Below are positions 44,892 to 58,248 of a DNA stretch of 64,000 nt, piece after piece. Each line of letters begins with the position of its first letter. Positions within the stretch are counted from its first letter, which is position 1. Under the pieces are notes generated by a model, which was given only the letters and a program-made list of their open reading frames with translations, had not been told where the DNA came from and made no database searches. The stretch is from Codonopsis lanceolata (Eukaryota > Streptophyta > Magnoliopsida > Asterales > Campanulaceae). The DNA is taken from the NCBI GenBank assembly GCA_013146195.2, contig CM028378.1, positions 44,703,099 through 44,767,098 of the forward strand, given 5' to 3'. The translations under genes were made by a program, and so were the position numbers.

Positions 44892-45920
44892 GGTAAGGTG
44901 GTCTAATATTATTTAGCCAATTTCAAGGAATCTACTAAGTAGTTTTCGATATCCAAGTTCAAGAAAATTCATGTATGCTATTAATCACACAATTAACCAC
45001 TTATGAATGGTAGGCATGGAACATCATGATGTTAAGCATGAACAAAATCAAAGGCATTAACGTATAGCATAAGATTACTTACTAGTATATTCTTAATCAT
45101 TATAAGTCAACCCGTGTATGGTCGACAATCAAGCTAGTCAATGGTAGGCACAACACAAAACCCAAAACTAATACTTTTCTAATATATTAGGTTAACAATA
45201 AGACAAGAACAAAGTTTCAAAATCGAGGCGTAATATGTTTACCCACAAATACACTACTAAACCTTTCACATGAAAACAAGTACAGGTTGAAAACAATTTC
45301 GAGCATGTGGCACGTGATTAACTATTGGCTTATCACAAATTTTAACCAATCAAGAATGAAAATCTTAATTTCATTATTTGGGATAATCTCCCTAACTAGA
45401 ATTAATATCGGGAAGCAAGTACTCTAGTTTCCTCCAAGCAAGCAAGACTTGAACACATGATCATGAACTACAATAGGTACAAGTATTCATATAGCAATAT
45501 TATGAAATATTAATAAGTACTACGGGAGACTAAGTCATTCTGCTCTCAAAACGCGTACAACGAATCTTGGCTCTAGTGAATTCCACGGTGATCACTCTTG
45601 GGACTGACAAACTGATTTCTATGATTTCAAGCAACGAAGTAAGGAAACAATAGATCTACAACAGCGCAACACCTACTCATGGTATAACTGCGCCTTGATG
45701 TAAAACGGGAGAAAGGTAATATTCCTTGACACAAACAATGCACTCATGAGAATCTAGATTACAATGAACTTGGGATTCTAAGTCCAATTCATTCACGAAG
45801 AATCTGCCAATAAGGCACAAAACAGAACACTCCACGTCATGATTCACACAAAGAACCAACCCACCTAGGCCATGGAACCTATCCTGGCCGATAGCTAACC
45901 TATAAAGCTCTGATACCAAC
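44892..45920 (-). mobile_element. Gypsy internal region next to the primer-binding site, copy 1
   Basis: Nearly identical to 51497-52524. It ends in GCTCTGATACCAAC (45907-45920), which on the minus strand is a TTGGTATCAGAGC primer-binding site facing the LTR at 45921. No gag could be read here. Confidence 0.82.
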
Positions 45921-48900
45921 TGTGACGACCCGACCCCGACCCCGAGGAGGAATCGCGGGTCGTGTCGTCCAAATAAGGACTACAATTCATGCAAGGACTC
46001 AATTATCAAAACTGACGTGACGCAACATTGGACACGCAGTACAACTCGGCATTAAAAAGCCGGAATAATTTAAAACTTTAGAACCTGATATAACAGTTAA
46101 TAGCAAGTAAACCAAGTCATCGGCGAATTTACAACCGGAACCCAACAACTAAACAATTCATGCTAATATATAAACACCTCAACGGCTAAACACGCCGGAG
46201 AAACTACAAAAGTAAATAAGAGCTAATGGGATGCTCAGCGGAAGTCTTAACGAGTGAACCAAAGGCTCGGCCTACAAGTGCCGGCAAACAACTAGAAACA
46301 TAAGTAGTACTATTAGTCTTAGTCTACAACAAGTACAAGCTACTACAATTACACATTCCCAAGCGAAGTCTAAATGACTTGCTTTAACCCAAGCGTCCTT
46401 GCAAAAGAGAAACCAAAAGCCAACGCTACCACCTCTAGGAGCGCGATCACGAACAAGAGTAGGCAATCAACCTCGGTGAGACGATCCTGGATGATTAGGA
46501 TCTAAAACAGTAAAAGGGAGGGGGTAAGTCATAAAGACTTTGTAAGCCACCAATTATGCATGACAGGATATAATGCAAGGCATACATAGCACGTATCAAG
46601 CAAGATCATACTAGCACATAGTTCTCATGTCGCGATGCACGTTGTTTTCACATAAGTGCTTAATTAAATCACATAGGATAAGGATATGTTATGGAACCGG
46701 TGCCGCTTCGTAGATCCTGAAATAAACAAGGTTATCACGATTGTATTTGTCTGATGCACGTGTATGATACATCGACCACGATAGTATTGTTCCAAGCGCC
46801 CTTTGGTTACGACGAGGTACTCTTCTCCACTGTGATCAGTAGTGAAGGGTGTGTGCAAGTTTATGGTGTGGCGACCCATCACTACCATGAATCTCGCGAT
46901 TCATGACGGCGATGCATCGTTGACCATCAAGACAATTCACGTAATGCCAGCTGGACTAATGGTATGCCAAGTAAATATTTACTTGTCACACAAAATCAAG
47001 TAAGGAGCGAGTTCGACAAGAGCGAACTCGTCCGAGTCAAGTAGATGTTTACTCACGTAATAAATCAAGTAAGGGAGCGAGGTCGACAAGAGCGACTCGT
47101 CCCAATCAAGTAGGCATGTTACTCTACGATATACAAGTCAAGCATAAGATCAATCACGTTAAAAATTCCCAAGAACTAATTTACAATTCAATTGAACTCT
47201 AAACGTCGTAGGGATTCATTGTAGAGTCGGTATTGTTCAATGACTCTCTAAGTGCAACTCCGTTGAGTTATCGCTAAAATATTTCTAAGTAGAGGATGAA
47301 TGCTATATGCAATTCATGGCTCTTTTCTATGTTCTCGATTCATTAACAATTAAACTATTAAGTCATTCATGACTTTTAGTCCATCAATATCAAAGTTCCC
47401 AAATTGTGAACCCTAACATGTTCATCATTTTTGAAGTTATAATTTACAACAAGTCCAAGAACAAAAGTTATTCCAAATCCTTTCTAGAACATTATTCATG
47501 CTTGACACAAGTTCAAATTATCAATTATGAGTCATTAATCCGAAATTTACAGAAAATTAACTTAAAGAATTTCAAGTTTTTAGCATGGTGCATGTCTTCT
47601 TGAACATGTAACTAGAAACTATCATGAAGGGAGCATGCTTGATATTGAGCATACAAAAATGGGGGAATTGGGTGCTTACCTTATTCGAAATCAAATTGTT
47701 GCATGCTAAAACAAACCAGAGATTAATAAACTAGAGGAGAAGAGCTTCGATTCGGTGGTCTCGGATTGAAAAACGGATGGACGGAGCTCCGGCAATCAAG
47801 CAATCAAGGTGGAGCTCCCAAGCTTTCTCTCTCTAAGGACCCAGCTCAACAATGGAGGAATGAGAGAAAAATGGCTGATCTGTTGGAGGTTAGGGATGAT
47901 GAACTCACTAAAAGAGTCAATCCAAGATTAGAGTTATGAGGCTTCTAATTGGTGGATGAAAGAGCACCCTTGATTAAAACACATCTAAGGGCTGAAAATA
48001 GGCTTAAAAGGGTCAAGGGTCAAGCTGGGGGTTGCCTTGGATCGTACAAAGGGGTCAAGTTGCAAGACAATGCTCATCAGGATTTCAAAAATCCCGTAAG
48101 TGCAACCAGTTCTTGAGGCGGGCGCCTAGACCTATTTCCAGCTCATGTCCATTTTTTCATAAGTTACTGGACAGTCAATCTTGTAAAATCGACCATAAAT
48201 CGCTCACAACTCCAAATGAGGTGATTATTAATTTTTCTGAAACTAGACTCATTAAACTATATTTTAGAATTTTAAATTACTCCATTTGGACTTATATTCA
48301 TCAAAATAAGGTTACTACAAAGTCAAGTACATAAGTTGTTTTCCTGAAAACTGAATTCTGGCATAGCCGTAAGTCAAGACCTAATTGAGGTACTTAGACA
48401 CCTTGGAAAATTACCAAATTTTACAGAGAGTATCCTAACGTATGTAGGTAAAACATACTAAATTTTTATAAAATTCTCTTTAGCAGATTGGTACCAGAAT
48501 TTTCCCGAAGTTTACCCAAAAACATGACTGATCTGTTAAGAAATAAATTGGTCATCTTATTACCAAATGCAACAAGTCTATGAACAATCATTGTGCAAGC
48601 ATGAGAAATACTAGTACACTTGGTCTAGAACTCAAATGAACTTCTCGCAAGTTGAAAACACAAACAATACAAGCAACGAAGGCAATCCCGAGAAACACTA
48701 AGACTCAAACGAAGCAACAATGCTTCTAAACTCTCAACCATGCATACTATGATCAAGATTAATGTTATAAGTCATATATGAAGGGTACTAAGACTCCAAT
48801 GGGACTTAGTTAAGTGCAAACACGCTAAGATGAATACCCAAAGCATTAACGACAAAGCATGCAACGCATAGAAGGCATTCAAACGACTATGATCGTAACC

Positions 48901-49007
48901 AACATAATGCAAGCATAATATGAACAATATGAACTCTCTAACATGTTAAGGCATACGTTAAGAATGTTATAATGATGTTATACAAGTAATGAGTTTGGGT
49001 TCTCATA
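45921..49007 (-). mobile_element. Gypsy LTR 1 (about 3.09 kb)
   Basis: Starts TGTGACGACCCGACCCCG and ends GGGTTCTCATA. It is nearly identical along its length to 52525-55636. It has a primer-binding site on its left and a polypurine tract (TCCTCCCACACTTAAAGG on the plus strand) on its right, so it serves as the LTR between two internal regions. Read on the minus strand the LTR is TGTGAGAACCC-like to GGTCGTCACA. Confidence 0.9.
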
Positions 49008-52000
49008 TCCTCCCACACTTAAAGGAATTTAGTCCCTAAATTCAAACCGGTCTCAATGAACAATGATGGATATTTATCACGCATCTCAAGCTCGGTCTTA
49101 CACGTAGCTTCCTCGACGACGTTATTCTTCCGTAAAACTTTGACTAACGGAATCCGTTTAGTACACAATCTTGCTCTTTTGTAACAAGGATCTTACTCGG
49201 TTTCTCAACATAAGACAAGTCAGGTTCAAAGGATATCAACTCATAAGCAAGAACATGTGATTCATCCTTCATAATTTTGCGAAGCATCTAGACATGGAAA
49301 ACATCATGAATACCAGAAGTAGGATGTGATGATGTAACTCAATAAGCCAAAGATCTCACTTTCGCTAGAATCTCAAGTGACCTAATGAATATAGGAGAAA
49401 GTTTCCCTTTCTTACCAAACTTCTTAGTACCCCTACATGGAGATACTTTCAAGAACACTAAGTAACAATATCGGATTGATAATTGTTGTTATAATTAAAC
49501 TCTTCCAATGGTAAATGTGAATCTCAAGTTCCCTTGAAGTCAATGGCACAAGCACGTACGTAACATGTCATCTAATATCAATATCAATCCCTCGGATTGA
49601 CCATGTGACTGAGGATGAAAGGCAACAATGGAATTAAGTCTTGTACACATAGCCTCATGTAATGAATGTCAAAATCTCGAAGTAAATTTGGGATCTTTAT
49701 CCGATAAAATGCTAACTGGTTCAAACTATAGGTTATCGCAATAGGTATGAAAAGTGACGATTTAGTCAATTCATCCATAACAAGAACTAGTCGTAATACT
49801 CCATCGATAGAAGGAATGCAAATTTCGCCTCGCAAGATACTATCATTGTTCAAAGAAAACTCAGAGTCTTATTCTCACAATCATTAGGCAATGCTAAGAT
49901 ATTCAATTCTTGAAAACTGTTTTCACATTTGTCACTCCAAATAAAAGTAAGCTTCTTCTGTTTAAATTAGTCAAAGGAGTAATAATCTTTGAAAATCCCT
50001 CAATGAATCTACGGACTTCGGTAAACAAATTAGTAGTCTTCCACTTAGCAACCGCTCCCAATCTCGATGGATCCAAGTAAATACCAGTACTAGAAAGTAC
50101 GTGCCCAAGAAAATAGACCTTTTCAAGCAAAAACGCATACTTGCTAAATTTAGCAAAAGTTTCTTCTCACACAAAACAGAAAGAACCACTCTCAAATGAT
50201 CCGCATGTTCTTCTCGTGACTTTGAGTACACAAGAATATCCTCAATGAAAACTACGACAAAGCAATCCAAATAATTATGGGATACTCGATTCTTTAAATC
50301 CATGAAAACTGTAGGCGCGTTTGCCAACTCAAACGGCATCACAACGAACTCATAAAGGCCATGTCATGAATGAAAAGTTGTCTTCGGAATATCTTCCTAT
50401 CGAACTCATAACCGATGGTAACCACTACGCACGTCAAGCTTGGAATGAACAACTGATCCATGAAGTTGATCGAAGAGATCATGAATATGCGGTAAAGGAT
50501 AATTATTCATTATAATCACTTGGTTTAACTAGCGGCAGACAATGCACAACTGCAAACTACCATCCTTCTTCTTCACAAATAACACCGGTGCGCCCCCACG
50601 GAGACACCCTCGGTTTAATAAACTCCCTATCAAGAAGTTCCTGCAACTCTCTCAACTCAGTTGGAGCCATTCTATAAGGTGCTCTAGAAATAGGCGAAGT
50701 TTCCTGGCAATATCTCAATGCAAAACTCTAACTCTCGGTCGGGAGGTAATGCATAATCAGTCGAAAAACATCCGGAAATTCATTAACTACCGGAACTTCA
50801 TTAACAATTAGAACTTCTAAGTAGGCATGCTAGTCTCAAGTACACAAGCGAGATAACAAGTACAACCTTGTGTTAAAAGTTTTCTAGCCCGCAAAGTAGA
50901 AATAACATGTATATTATTCATGTCATGATCACTAATAAGTCCAACTCCAGTATACTGGGCATGGCAATCGTAACACCCTTATGATGGAAATCTACTAGAG
51001 CATGCAATACACTATCACCAATGAACACATCACAAGCCTTATAGACCTCGGATGCGAATGCAAGATCACTCAATGGTATAGATACTTCAAGCACATAGGA
51101 TAACTGTCAAGGCAAGAAGCGTAAATGCTCAATGAAATGCGGTGCATCATATTTGCACATGTATAGCAATATACCAATTACTTTTTTTTTTTTCATTCCA
51201 TTTTGGTAACAGGTTCAGTCAATTTAAACTCTAATTTAAACCATTCTAGTTCTCCGACGAAGACCTCTTGATAACCAAGTCAGGGATCCTCTGAAATGAC
51301 TTCAAAAGCTTTCGTCGTATAGGATGCGGAGTGTTAGTGATTCAATACAAGCATCCTCCAATTCGGTCTCATATATGTTATATGTACATATAGACAGGGT
51401 ACAAACGTCATGTAATATAGTATTTTAACTCTACTATGCAAGTATAACAAGTATGGAATAATCATGTTATTATCATGCATATACACATTCATGCAAGGTA
51501 AGGTGGTCTAATATTATTTAGCCAATTTCAAGGAATCTACTAAGTAGTTTTCGATATCCAAGTTCAAGAAAATTCATGTATGCTATTAATCACACAATTA
51601 ACCACTTATGAATGGTAGGCATGGAACATCATGATGTTAAGCATGAACAAAATCAAAGGCATTAACGTATAGCATAAGATTACTTACTAGTATATTCTTA
51701 ATCATTATAAGTCAACCCGTGTATGGTCGACAATCAAGCTAGTCAATGGTAGGCACAACACAAAACCCAAAACTAATACTTTTCTAATATATTAGGTTAA
51801 CAATAAGACAAGAACAAAGTTTCAAAATCAGTAGGCAGAATATGTTTACCCACAAATACACTACTAAACCTTTCACATGAAAACACGTACAGGTTGAAAA
51901 CAATTTCGAGCATGTGGCACGTGATTAACTATTGGCTTATCACAAATTTTAACAAATCAAGAATGAAAATCTTAATTTCATTATTTGGGATAATCTCCCT

Positions 52001-52524
52001 AACTAGAATTAATATCGGAAGCAAGTACTCTAGTTTCCTCCAAGCAAGCAAGACTTGAACACATGATCATGAACTACAATGGGTACAAGTATTCATATAG
52101 CAATATTATGAAATATTAATAAGTACTACGGGAGACTAAGTCATTCTGCTCTCAAAACGCGTACAACGAATCTTGGCTCTAGTGAATTCCACGGTGATCA
52201 CTCTTGGGACTGACAAACTGATTTCTATGATTTCAAGCAACGAAGTAAGGAAACAATGGATCTACAACCGGAACACCTACTCATGGTATAACTGCGCCTT
52301 GATGTAAAACAGGAGAAAGGTAATATTCCTTGACACAAACACTGCACTCACGAAAATCTAGATTACAATGAACTTAGGATTCTAAGTCCTATTCATTCAC
52401 GAAGAATCTGCCAATAAGGCACGAAACAGAACACTCCACGTCATGATTCACACAAAGAACCAACCCACCTAGGCCATGGAACCTATCCTGGCCGATAGCT
52501 AACCTATAAAGCTCTGATACCAAC
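49008..52524 (-). pseudogene. Gypsy (chromovirus) internal region with decayed pol
   Basis: Minus-strand order: primer-binding site at 52511-52523, an untranslatable leader, reverse transcriptase at about 50640-49970, then integrase core at 49860-49590, and the polypurine tract at the left end. RT motifs include MPFELANAPTVFMDL and VVVFIEDILVYSKSREEHAD; the catalytic FIDD-type box has become FIED. Stops and frameshifts are many. Gag and protease were not found, and at 3.5 kb the region is short, so much is deleted. Confidence 0.82.
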
Positions 52525-55500
52525 TGTGACGACCCGACCCCGACCCCGAGGAGGAATCGCGGGTCGTGTCGTCCAAATAAGGACTACAATTCATGCAAGG
52601 ACTCAATTATCAAAACTGACGTGACGCAACATTGGACACGTAGTACAACTCGGCATTAAAAACCGGAATAATTTAAAACTTTAGAACCTGATATAACAGT
52701 TAATAGCAAGTAAACCAAGTCATCGGCGAATTTACAACCGGAACCCAACAACTAAACAATTCATGCTAATATATAAACACCTCAACGGCTAAACACGCCG
52801 GAGAAACTACAAAAGTAAATAAGAGCTAATGGGATGCTCAGAGGAAGTCTTAACGAGTGAACCAATACATGCAAGCAAGGCTCGCCTACAAGTGCCAAAC
52901 AACTAGAAACATAAGTAGTACTATTAGTCTTAGTCTAGAACAAGTAAAAACTACTACAATTACACATTCACAAGCGAAGTCTAAATGACTTGCTTTAACC
53001 CAAGCGTCCTTGCCAAAAGAGAAACCAAAAGCCAACGCTACCACCTCTAGAGCGATCACGAACAAGAGTAGACAATCAACCTCGATGAGACGATCCTCGA
53101 TGATTAGATTAGGATCTAAAACAAGAAAAGGGAGGGGTAAGTAAGTCATAAAGACTTTGTAAGCCACCAATTATGCATGACAGATATAATGCAAGGCATA
53201 CATAGCACGTATCAAGCAAGATCATACTAGCACATAGTTCTCATGTCGCGATGCACGTTGTTTTCACATAAGTGCTTAATTAAATCACATAGGATAAGGA
53301 TATGTTATGGAACCGGTGCCGCTCAGATCCCGAAATAAACAAGGTTATCACGATTGTATTTGTCGGATGCACGTGTATGATACATCGACCACGATAGTAT
53401 TGTTCCAAGCGCCCTTTGGTTACGACGAGGTACTCTTCTCCACTGTGATCAGTAGTGAAGGGTGTGTGCAAGTTTATGGTGTGGCGACCCATCACTACCA
53501 TGAATCTCGCGATTCATGACGGCGATGCATCGTTGACCATCAAGACAATTCACGTAATGCCAGCTGGACTAATGGTATGCCAAGTAAATATTTACTTGTC
53601 ACACAAAATCAAGTAAGGAGCGAGTTCGACAAGAGCGAACTCGTCCGAGTCAAGTAGATGTTTACTCACGTAATAAATCAAGTAAGGGAGCGAGGTCGAC
53701 AAGAGCGACTCGTCCAATCAAGTAGGCATGTTACTCTACGATATACAAGTCAAGCATAAGATCAATCACGTTAAAAATTCCCAAGAACTAATTTACAATT
53801 CAATTGAACTCTAAACGTCGTAGGGATTCATTGTAGAGTCGGTATTGTTCAATGACTCTCTAAGCAACTCCGTTGAGTTATCGCTAAAATATTTCTAAGT
53901 AGAGGATGAATGCTATATGCAATTCATGGCTCTTTTCTATGTTCTCGATTCATTAACAATTAAACTATTAAGTCATTCATGACTTTTAGTCCATCAATAT
54001 CAAAGTTCCCAAATTGTGAACCCTAACATGTTCATCATTTTTGAAGTTATAATTTACAACAAGTCCAAGAACAAAAGTTATTCCAAATCCTTTCTAGAAC
54101 ATTATTCATGCTTGACACAAGTTCAAATTATCAATTATGAGTCATTAATCCGAAATTTACAGAAAATTAACTTAAAGAATTTCAAGTTTTTAACATGGTG
54201 CATGTCTTCTTGAACATGTAACTAGAAACTATCATGAAGGGAGCATGCTTGATATTGAGCATACAAAAACGGGGGAATTGGGTGCTTACCTTATTCGAAA
54301 TCAAATTGTTGCATGCTAAAACAAACCAGAGATTAATAAACTAGAGGAGAAGAGCTTCGATTCGGTGGTCTCGGATTGAAAAACGGATGGACGGAGCTCC
54401 GGCAATCAAGCAATCAAGGTGGAGCTCCCAAGCTTTCTCTCTCTAAGGACCCAGCTCAACAATGGAGGAATGAGAGAAAAATGGCTGATCTGTTGGAGGT
54501 TAGGGATGATGAACTCACTAAAAGAGTCAATCCAAGATTAGAGTTATGAGGCTTCTAATTGGTGGATGAAAGAGCACCCTTGATTAAAACACATCTAAGG
54601 GCTGAAAATAGGCTTAAAAGGGTCAAGGGTCAAGCTGGGGGTTGCCTTGGATCGTACAAAGGGGTCAAGTTGCAAGACAATGCTCATCAGGATTTCAAAA
54701 TCCCGTAAGTGCAACCAGTTCTTGAGGCGGGCGCCTCACATATGGCCAGGCGAGTGCCTGGACCTATTTCCAGCTCATGTCCATTTTTTTCATAAGTTAC
54801 TGGACAGTCAATCTTGTAAAATCGACCATAAATCGCTCACAACTCCAAATGAGGTGATTATTGATTTTTCTGAAACTAGACTCATTAAACTATATTTTAG
54901 AATTTTAAATTACTCCATTTGGACTTATATTCATCAAAATAAGGTTACTACAAAGTCAAGTACATAAGTTGTTTTCCTGAAAACTGAATTCTGGCATAGC
55001 CGTAAGTCAAGACCTAATTGAGGTACTTAGACACCTTGGAAAATTACCAAATTTTACAGAGAGTATCCTAACATATGAAGGTAAAACATACTAAATTTTT
55101 AGAAAATTCTATTTAGCAGGATTAGTACCAGAATTTTCCCAAAGTTTACCCAAAAACATGATGACTGTGAAGAAATAAATTGGTCATCTTATTACCAAAT
55201 GCAATGTCTATGAACAATCATTGTGCAAGCATGAGAAATACTAGTACACTTGGTCTAGAACTCAAATGAACTTCTCGCAAGTTGAAAACACAAACAATAC
55301 AAGCAACGAAGGCAATCCCGAGAGACCTAAGGCTCAAACGAAGCAACAATGCTTCTAAACTCTCAACCATGCATACTATGATCAAGATTAATGTTATAAG
55401 TCATATATGTAAGGTACTAAGACTCCAATGGGACTTAGTTAAGTGCAAACATGCTAAGATGAATACTCAAAGCATTAACGACAAAGCATGCAACGCATAG

Positions 55501-55636
55501 AAGGCATTCAAACGACTATGATCGTAACCAACCTAATGCAAGCATGATATGAACAATATGAACTCTCTAACATGTTAAGGTATACGTTAAGCATGTTATA
55601 ATGATGTTATACAAGTAATGGGTTTGGGTTCTCACA
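52525..55636 (-). mobile_element. Gypsy LTR 2 (about 3.11 kb)
   Basis: TGTGACGACCCG to GGGTTCTCACA, followed by the polypurine tract TCCTCCCCACTTAAAGGAAT on the plus strand and preceded by GCTCTGATACCAAC. Together with 51497-52524 it forms a 4.1-kb direct duplicate of 44892-49007, differing by scattered substitutions and small indels (for example an extra segment CACATATGGCCAGGCGAGTG near 54738). Confidence 0.9.
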
Positions 55637-57126
55637 TCCTCCCCACTTAAAGGAATTTAGTGGTCTCTAAATTCATACCAGTCATCTCGAATAAGTATGG
55701 GTATTTTCCTCATCTCAAGCTCGGTCTCCCACGTAGCTTCCTCGATGTCATGATTCCTCCACAAGACTTTTACTAATGGTATCATCTTAGTTCTCAAGAT
55801 TTGCTCTTTAGTATCAAGAATCCTCACCGGCTTTCTCAACATAGGAAAGATCGGGTTCAAAGGTAATTTCTTCATAGGCAAGAACATGTGATTCATCCTT
55901 CATATTTTGCGAAGCATAGAAACGTGAAACACATCATGAATACCCGAAAGTAGAATGTGGCAATGTAACAATCCGTAAGCCAAAGAACCAACCCTCTCAC
56001 TTTAGAATCTCAAATGGACCAATATACCTCGGTGAAAGTTTTCCTTTTATCAAACCTCTTAGTACCACGGCGGCGATATCTTCAAGAACACATAATCACC
56101 AACTTGAAACTCAAGATCGCGCCTCCTCTGTTATCCGCATAACTTTTCTCGTCTACTTTGAGCCGACGCAATTTGTCTCTAATCGTACTTCACACTCTAC
56201 GTATTGTTGTACCATTTCGAACCCCATAGCTTAGCTTCACCAACTTCGTCCCCAAAGAAATCGGTGAACGACACTTACGCCCATACAAAGCCTCATAGGA
56301 GCCATCTCGATGCTAGATTGGTAACTCGTTATTATACGCAATGAACTCGCCAACGGTAGATGTGAATCCCAACCGCCTTGAAATCCATGGCACAAGCACG
56401 AAGCATGTCCTCCAATATTCAGATCAATCTCTCCGATCGCCCATCCGACCGAGGATGAAAAGCCGTACTAAAATTAAGCTTGCATCCAATGCCTCTGTAA
56501 TGAATGCCAAAATCTCGAGGTAAATCTAGGATCTCTATCCGATACAATACTAACATGAGAACACCATGTAACCCGACAATCTCCTGAATGTATAATGCCG
56601 CCAATGACTCAAACTCGTAGTAATCGCAATAGGAATAAAATGAGAAGATTTCGTCAATCTATCAACAATAACCCAAATAAAGCCTCTACGAGTACGCGGC
56701 AACCCCAGTAACAAAATCCATCGTGATATGTTCCCATTTCCATTCCGAAATCTCAAGTGGCATGCATAAACCCAAGAAGTCCAAGAAGTCTCGGTGCTCG
56801 GCCTTAACTTGCCGACAAGTCAAGCACCTAGATACATAATCCGCTATTTCTCTCTTCATGCCATTCCACCAAAACTCAAGTTTCCTCAAGTCACGGTACA
56901 TCTTAGTACTACCCGGATGTATCGTATACTTGGCCTTGTGAGCCTCATCAAGAACCATACGTTTCACCTCCATCTAGAAGGAACATGCAAACTCTTCCTC
57001 GAAAAGTCAAGATACCACTACTATTCATCGCAAACTCGGGAGTCTTATTCTCGCCCAATCCATCAATAATCTTCATGAAATCTGGATCTAACACCTGTGC
57101 CTTCTTGATCAACTCAAACAATATAG
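55637..57126 (-). pseudogene. Gypsy pol 3' part: integrase and chromodomain remnants
   Basis: On the minus strand, from high to low coordinates: the integrase zinc finger (HPGSTKMYRDLRK ... CLTCRQVKAEH, 56970-56790), the core start (WIIVDRLTKSSHFIP-like, about 56680-56630), and a chromodomain-like end (VKVLWRNHDIEEATWETE, about 55780-55700). This order and the chromodomain mark a Ty3-gypsy chromovirus, probably Tekay-like. Stops and shifts break it. The upstream part is replaced by LTR sequence from 57127. Confidence 0.82.
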
Positions 57127-58116
57127 GGGTCGCCACACCATAAACTTGCACACACCCTTCACTACTGATCACAGTGGAGAAGAGTACCTCGTCGTAACCA
57201 AAGGGCGCTTGGAACAATACTATCGTGGTCGATGTATCATACACGTGCATCCGACAAATACAATCGTGATAACCTTGTTTATTTCGGGATCTACTAAGCG
57301 GCACCTGCACCTGGTTCCATAACATATCCTTATCCTATGTGATTTAATTAAGCACTTATGTGAAAACAACGTGCATCGCGACATGAGAACTATGTGCTAG
57401 TATGATCTTGCTTGATACGTGCTATGTATGCCTTGCATTATATCCTGTCATGCATAATTGGTGGCTTACAAAGTCTTTATGACTTACCCCGTCCCTTTTA
57501 CTGTTTTAGATCCTAATCATTCAGGACCGTCTCATCGAGGTTGATCGTCTACTCTTGTTCGTGATCGTTCGCCTAGAGGTGGTAGCGTTGGCTTTTGGTT
57601 TCTTTTTTTGGCAAGGACGCTTGGGTTAAAGCAAGTCATTTAGACTTCGCTTGGGAATGTGTAATTGTAGTAGCTTGTACTTGTTGTAGACTAAGACTAA
57701 TAGTACTACTTATGTTTCTAGTTGTTTGCCGACACTTGTAGGCCGAGCCTTGCTTACATGTATTGGTTCACTCGCTAAGACTCCGAGCATACCGAGCATC
57801 CCGTAGCTCTTATTTACTTTTGTAGTTTCTCCGGCGTGTTTAGCCGTTGAGGTGTTTATATATTAGCATGAATTGTTTAGTTGTTGGGTTCCGGTTGTAA
57901 ATTCGCCGATGACTTGGTTTACTTGCTATTAGCTTGTTATATCGGGGTTCTAAAGTTTTAAATTTTTTAGGCTTTTTAATGCCGAGAGGTTGTATGCTTG
58001 CGTGTCCAATGTTGCGTCCACGCCGCTTTGATAATTGAGTCCTTGCATGAATTGTAGCCCTTATTTGGACGACACGACCCGCGATTCCTCCTCGGGGTCG
58101 GGGTCGGGTTGTCACA
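57127..58116 (+). mobile_element. Inverted gypsy LTR fragment
   Basis: Reverse complement of the first about 960 bp of the LTR (compare 45921-46882), ending GGGTCGGGTTGTCACA at 58116. This piece lies opposite to the rest of the array. It is followed by GTTGG, the first bases of a primer-binding site, so an LTR/PBS boundary is preserved here. Confidence 0.82.
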
Positions 58117-58121
58117 GTTGG

Positions 58122-58248
58122 AATTCCCCCGTTTTTGTATGCTCAATATCAAGCATGCTCCCTTCATGATAGTTTCTAGTTACATGTTCAAGAAGACATG
58201 CACCATGCTAAAAACTTGAAATTCTTTAAGTTAATTTTCTGTAAATTT
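58122..58248 (+). mobile_element. Small inverted LTR piece at a rearrangement junction
   Basis: AATTCCCCCGTTTTTGTATG to AAATTTCGGATTG is the reverse complement of LTR sequence matching about 54155-54281. It carries the C of LTR 2 (AAACGGGGG) rather than the T of LTR 1 (AAATGGGGG). It abuts the forward LTR at 58249. Confidence 0.75.

Noticed and set aside
46664..57325. The same small open frames repeated at several places from 46.6 to 57.3 kb
   Set aside because: They lie in the gypsy LTR copies, in forward or inverted form; no gypsy domain matches and their repetition comes from LTR duplication.
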